A stretch of DNA of 8,004 nt from JBJKPP01 sp046706145 (GTDB taxonomy: Bacteria > Bacteroidota > Ignavibacteria > Ignavibacteriales > Ignavibacteriaceae), in NCBI GenBank assembly GCA_046706145.1, contig JBJKPP010000111.1:1-8004 (forward strand), written 5' to 3'. Of the stretch, positions 5,869 to 8,004 are shown in pieces; position 1 is the stretch's first letter; each line of letters starts with the position of its first letter. The notes under the pieces were generated by a model, which worked only from the letters and a program-made list of their open reading frames with translations, did not search any database and had not been told where the DNA came from. A program made the translations under genes and the position numbers.

Positions 5869-6630
5869 TTGTTTGTAGCGAAAGCACCGGTAGATAAAGT
5901 AATAGAATTAGACAATCAGATTTTTCTTTTAAGAATTTACTGTCCTGAAATTTCATCAATAATAAATCCTGGGGAGTTCCTAAATATTAAAGTTTCAAAT
6001 TCGACGCACCCTTTGTTAAGAAGGCCGTTCAGTGTTTGTGATGTTGAGGGTGATTATTTCTATTTAATGTTTAATATTCTAGGAGAAGGAACAAAAATAT
6101 TAGCCTCCAAACGACCCGGCGAGGAAATAGATATATTAGGACCATTGGGAAAAGGTTTCAACATAAAGGGTAATTACAAGACTGCAATTATTGCAGCCGG
6201 AGGATTGGGAGCCGCACCATTTCCGTTCTTAATTAGAAAGTTAGGTGATACAAAGAGTATATCATGTTTTATAGGCGGCAAAACGGATAAAGACGTCATT
6301 ACTTACGGAATGAAGAATATTAAAGTTGCTACTGACGATGGCTCATTAGGTCTTAAAGGAAATGTTGTCCAATTGCTGGAAGATAATCTCAGTGCATTAA
6401 ATAAAGATAATATAAAAATTTTTGCCTGCGGACCAACTGCTATGCTTAGAAAACTTAAGGAATTTTCGATAAAGAATAATTTGGATTGTGAAGCATCAAC
6501 AGAATGTGCTATGGCATGCGGATTTGGAATCTGTCAGGGATGTCCAATAGAAAATGTAAATGATAGCAGCAAATACCTTCTGGTTTGTAAAGATGGTCCT
6601 GTGTTTAATGTAAAAGATGTGATAATATGA
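5869..6630 (+). CDS. pyrK: Dihydroorotate dehydrogenase electron transfer subunit PyrK
   Basis: PyrK passes electrons from the class 1B dihydroorotate dehydrogenase to NAD+, using FAD and a [2Fe-2S] cluster; the complex is cytoplasmic. The 253-residue protein shows the ferredoxin-reductase-like FAD domain with HPLLRRPFSV (47-56), the NAD domain start AIIAAGGLGAAPF (106-118), and FACGPTAML (185-193). The cluster cysteines are Cys217, Cys222, Cys225 and Cys240, in CGFGICQGC and LLVCKDGPVF, with exactly the 5-3-15 spacing of the family. Cys213 is additional. The start is uncertain: the frame is open only from the TGA at 5827, there is no ATG or GTG near the beginning, and TTG at 5869 is the best candidate, without a clear Shine-Dalgarno sequence. 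Its TGA overlaps the pyrD ATG (ATGA). All key residues look intact although its partner gene is interrupted. Confidence 0.93.
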   Translation: MFVAKAPVDKVIELDNQIFLLRIYCPEISSIINPGEFLNIKVSNSTHPLLRRPFSVCDVEGDYFYLMFNILGEGTKILASKRPGEEIDILGPLGKGFNIKGNYKTAIIAAGGLGAAPFPFLIRKLGDTKSISCFIGGKTDKDVITYGMKNIKVATDDGSLGLKGNVVQLLEDNLSALNKDNIKIFACGPTAMLRKLKEFSIKNNLDCEASTECAMACGFGICQGCPIENVNDSSKYLLVCKDGPVFNVKDVII

Positions 6631-7559
6631 GCAAGGTTGATTTATCAATTAGTATAGGTTCGCTAAAACTTAGAAATCCTATCATGTTAGCCTCAGGTAC
6701 AGTGGGCTATGGAAATGAAATTTCAGAATTTATCGACCTTAACAAAATCGGGGGAATAGTAACAAAATCACTTAGTCTAAAACCAAAAAAAGGCAATCCG
6801 CCGCAAAGAATATTTGAAACTGCTTCTGGAATGTTAAATGCAATCGGATTAACTAACATTGGAGTAGAAGCGTTTATTAATGAAAAGATCCCGTTTCTTA
6901 AAGAATTTGATGTTCCTATAATTTGTAATATTGCAGCAAGTTCAATAGAAGAATATATTGAGTGTACAAAGATTCTAACTAAAGAGGAATCCATTTCAGC
7001 ATTTGAAATCAACGTATCCTGTCCTAACGTTAAAGAAGGCGGTTTACAATTCGGAAACAGTGTTAGTGCCGTAGGAAAAATAACAGAAAAGGTGAAGGCA
7101 GTTTCTACCAAACCGGTAATTATAAAGCTGTCGCCAAATGTTTCATATATTTCCAAATTTGCTGAAATAGTTAAGAAAGAGGGAGGAGATGCCGTTTCTG
7201 CAATAAACACTTTGGTAGGCACAGCCTTTGATATTTATACTGGAAAACCAAAAATCCAAAATATTACTGGGGGTTTGTCCGGCCCTGCGATAAAGCCTAT
7301 AGCTTTGGCAAAAGTTTTTGAAGTACACCAAAAAGTAGAAATACCTATTATTGGAATTGGCGGAATAATGAACTGGTAAGATGTAGTTGAGTTTATGATT
7401 GCAGGAGCATCTGCAGTGCAGCTTGGAACGATAAATTTTATAGACCCTACTGCTCCAATAAAAATATTAGGAGAAATAGAAGAATACTGTAATAAAATGA
7501 AAATTAATAAAATCTCAAACATAACGGGGAGCTATAAAATAGCTAAAGATGGATATTAA
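6627..7559 (+). pseudogene. pyrD: Dihydroorotate dehydrogenase catalytic subunit (class 1B PyrD), interrupted by an in-frame stop
   Basis: The enzyme oxidises dihydroorotate to orotate with FMN in pyrimidine synthesis. The open part (6627-7379, 250 residues) has the TIM-barrel start LRNPIMLASGT, Lys47 in VTKSL, MLNAIGL (69-75), the class 1 catalytic Cys132 in FEINVSCPN, KLSPN (167-171), AINTLVGTA (192-200), GGLSGPAIKP (215-224) and GIGGI (243-247). Codon 251 is then TAA. The same frame continues without any other stop for 59 codons, reading DVVEFMIAGASAVQLGT and onward, which is the conserved FMN-phosphate end of the family, and stops at 7557-7559. The intact protein would be 310 residues, the normal length. 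Truncation removes part of the FMN site, so the short product should be inactive. A single GAA-to-TAA change would explain it; read error or strain polymorphism remains possible. It is coupled to pyrK by ATGA and overlaps folC by 11 bases. Confidence 0.85.
7377..7379 (+). other. In-frame TAA nonsense codon within pyrD
   Basis: The codons around it read AAC TGG TAA GAT GTA GTT GAG. Homologues usually have Glu-Asp at this place (GGI...-E-D-x-x-E-F), so GAA-to-TAA is the simplest cause. TAA ends other intact genes in the window, including alr, manC and sod, so it is not a reassigned sense codon. The next in-frame ATG is at 7395, which would leave only 54 residues. Confidence 0.85.
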
Positions 7560-8004
7560 ATCGCATTTGGATAAGCTTTATTCACTTCATACGTTTGGAA
7601 TGAAGCTGGGGTTGGAAAATATAAGCAAGTTTTTGAAAGTCCTGGGGAATCCGCAAGAAAAATTTGAATCTATCCATATAGCAGGCTCCAATGGAAAGGG
7701 TAGTACTGCTGCGTTCATCTCAAGCATCTTGATGGAATTTGGTTACAGAGTTGGTCTTTATACCTCTCCGCATTTTGTGAGGTTTAACGAGAGAGTTAGA
7801 ATTAATAATATTGAAATACCTGATTCCTTTATTGCTGAATTTCTTGATAAACATTTTGAATATATAATTAAAAATGGAATTACTTTCTTTGAAGCAACAA
7901 CTGCTTTAGCGTTTAAATATTTCAGTGAGTCAAATCTTGACTATGCAGTTATTGAAACCGGACTAGGCGGCAGGCTGGATGCTACAAATGTTCTGCATCC
8001 GCTC
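7549..8004 (+). CDS. folC: Folylpolyglutamate synthase / dihydrofolate synthase FolC, 3'-truncated by window edge
   Basis: FolC adds glutamate to folates (and in many bacteria to dihydropteroate) using ATP; it is a cytoplasmic Mur-ligase-family enzyme. The first 152 residues are present and open to the window edge. Motifs in order are the P-loop HIAGSNGKGST (43-53), GLYTSPH (69-75), FFEATTALAF (113-122) and ETGLGGRLDATN (136-147). The opening DKLYSLHTFGMKLGLENI is typical of the family. A complete enzyme has about 420-440 residues, so roughly two thirds lie beyond the edge. The ATG at 7549 lies inside the tail of pyrD, overlapping its original stop by 11 bases. This suggests translational coupling that the premature pyrD stop could weaken. 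No clear Shine-Dalgarno sequence is seen. Confidence 0.95.
   Translation, partial: MDIKSHLDKLYSLHTFGMKLGLENISKFLKVLGNPQEKFESIHIAGSNGKGSTAAFISSILMEFGYRVGLYTSPHFVRFNERVRINNIEIPDSFIAEFLDKHFEYIIKNGITFFEATTALAFKYFSESNLDYAVIETGLGGRLDATNVLHPL

Noticed and set aside
6707..7222. 171-codon minus-strand frame inside pyrD
   Set aside because: The opposite strand carries unmistakable dihydroorotate dehydrogenase motifs across this whole stretch; the antisense frame shows none.
7377..7379. TAA in pyrD as a reassigned or programmed sense codon
   Set aside because: Intact genes in the same window end with TAA at the expected lengths, and no recoding structure is evident, so nonsense mutation or read error is simpler.

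Overview
The window is AT-rich bacterial chromosomal DNA with compact, mostly housekeeping gene content. Features that hint at a member of the Fibrobacterota-Chlorobiota-Bacteroidota group, perhaps Ignavibacteria-like, are the low GC, weak or absent Shine-Dalgarno sequences before several genes, and non-coding palindromic repeats. This placement is an inference from style and is not proven by any marker here.

Layout. The left edge holds the 3' part of atpC (F1 ATP synthase epsilon subunit, + strand). It meets, tail to tail with a 4-base overlap, a leftward group of three genes: an A-type Fe-S carrier (IscA/ErpA/SufA family), an Fe/Mn superoxide dismutase with a Mn-type signature, and a stand-alone LON-substrate-binding-domain protein. 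A 233-base divergent spacer carrying a GC-rich palindrome separates this group from a rightward operon of alanine racemase (alr), an unrecognised 322-residue charged helical protein, and mannose-1-phosphate guanylyltransferase (manC). The operon genes overlap by 1 and 4 bases. A 426-base gene-free region follows. It is occupied almost entirely by two related, adjacent non-coding inverted-repeat elements (MITE-like). A second rightward operon then begins: pyrK, pyrD (broken by one in-frame stop codon) and the 5' part of folC, which runs off the right edge.

How the genes work together. Alr supplies D-alanine for peptidoglycan and ManC supplies GDP-mannose for surface glycans, so the middle operon points to the cell envelope, although the function of the gene between them is unknown. 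PyrK and PyrD together would form the NAD-dependent class 1B dihydroorotate dehydrogenase of pyrimidine synthesis; FolC belongs to folate metabolism. The superoxide dismutase and the Fe-S carrier make a small oxidative-stress and Fe-S pairing.

Most notable points. (1) pyrD has a TAA at codon 251 while the frame continues intact for 59 more recognisable codons. (2) A 132-base element has 19-base terminal inverted repeats (18/19 matching) and a perfect 8-base target duplication. It lies beside an older, related 149-base copy, and the two copies show a paired substitution that preserves an internal hairpin. (3) The alr-manC operon contains an unrecognised gene. I saw no CRISPR array, tRNA, rRNA, phage or defence genes.
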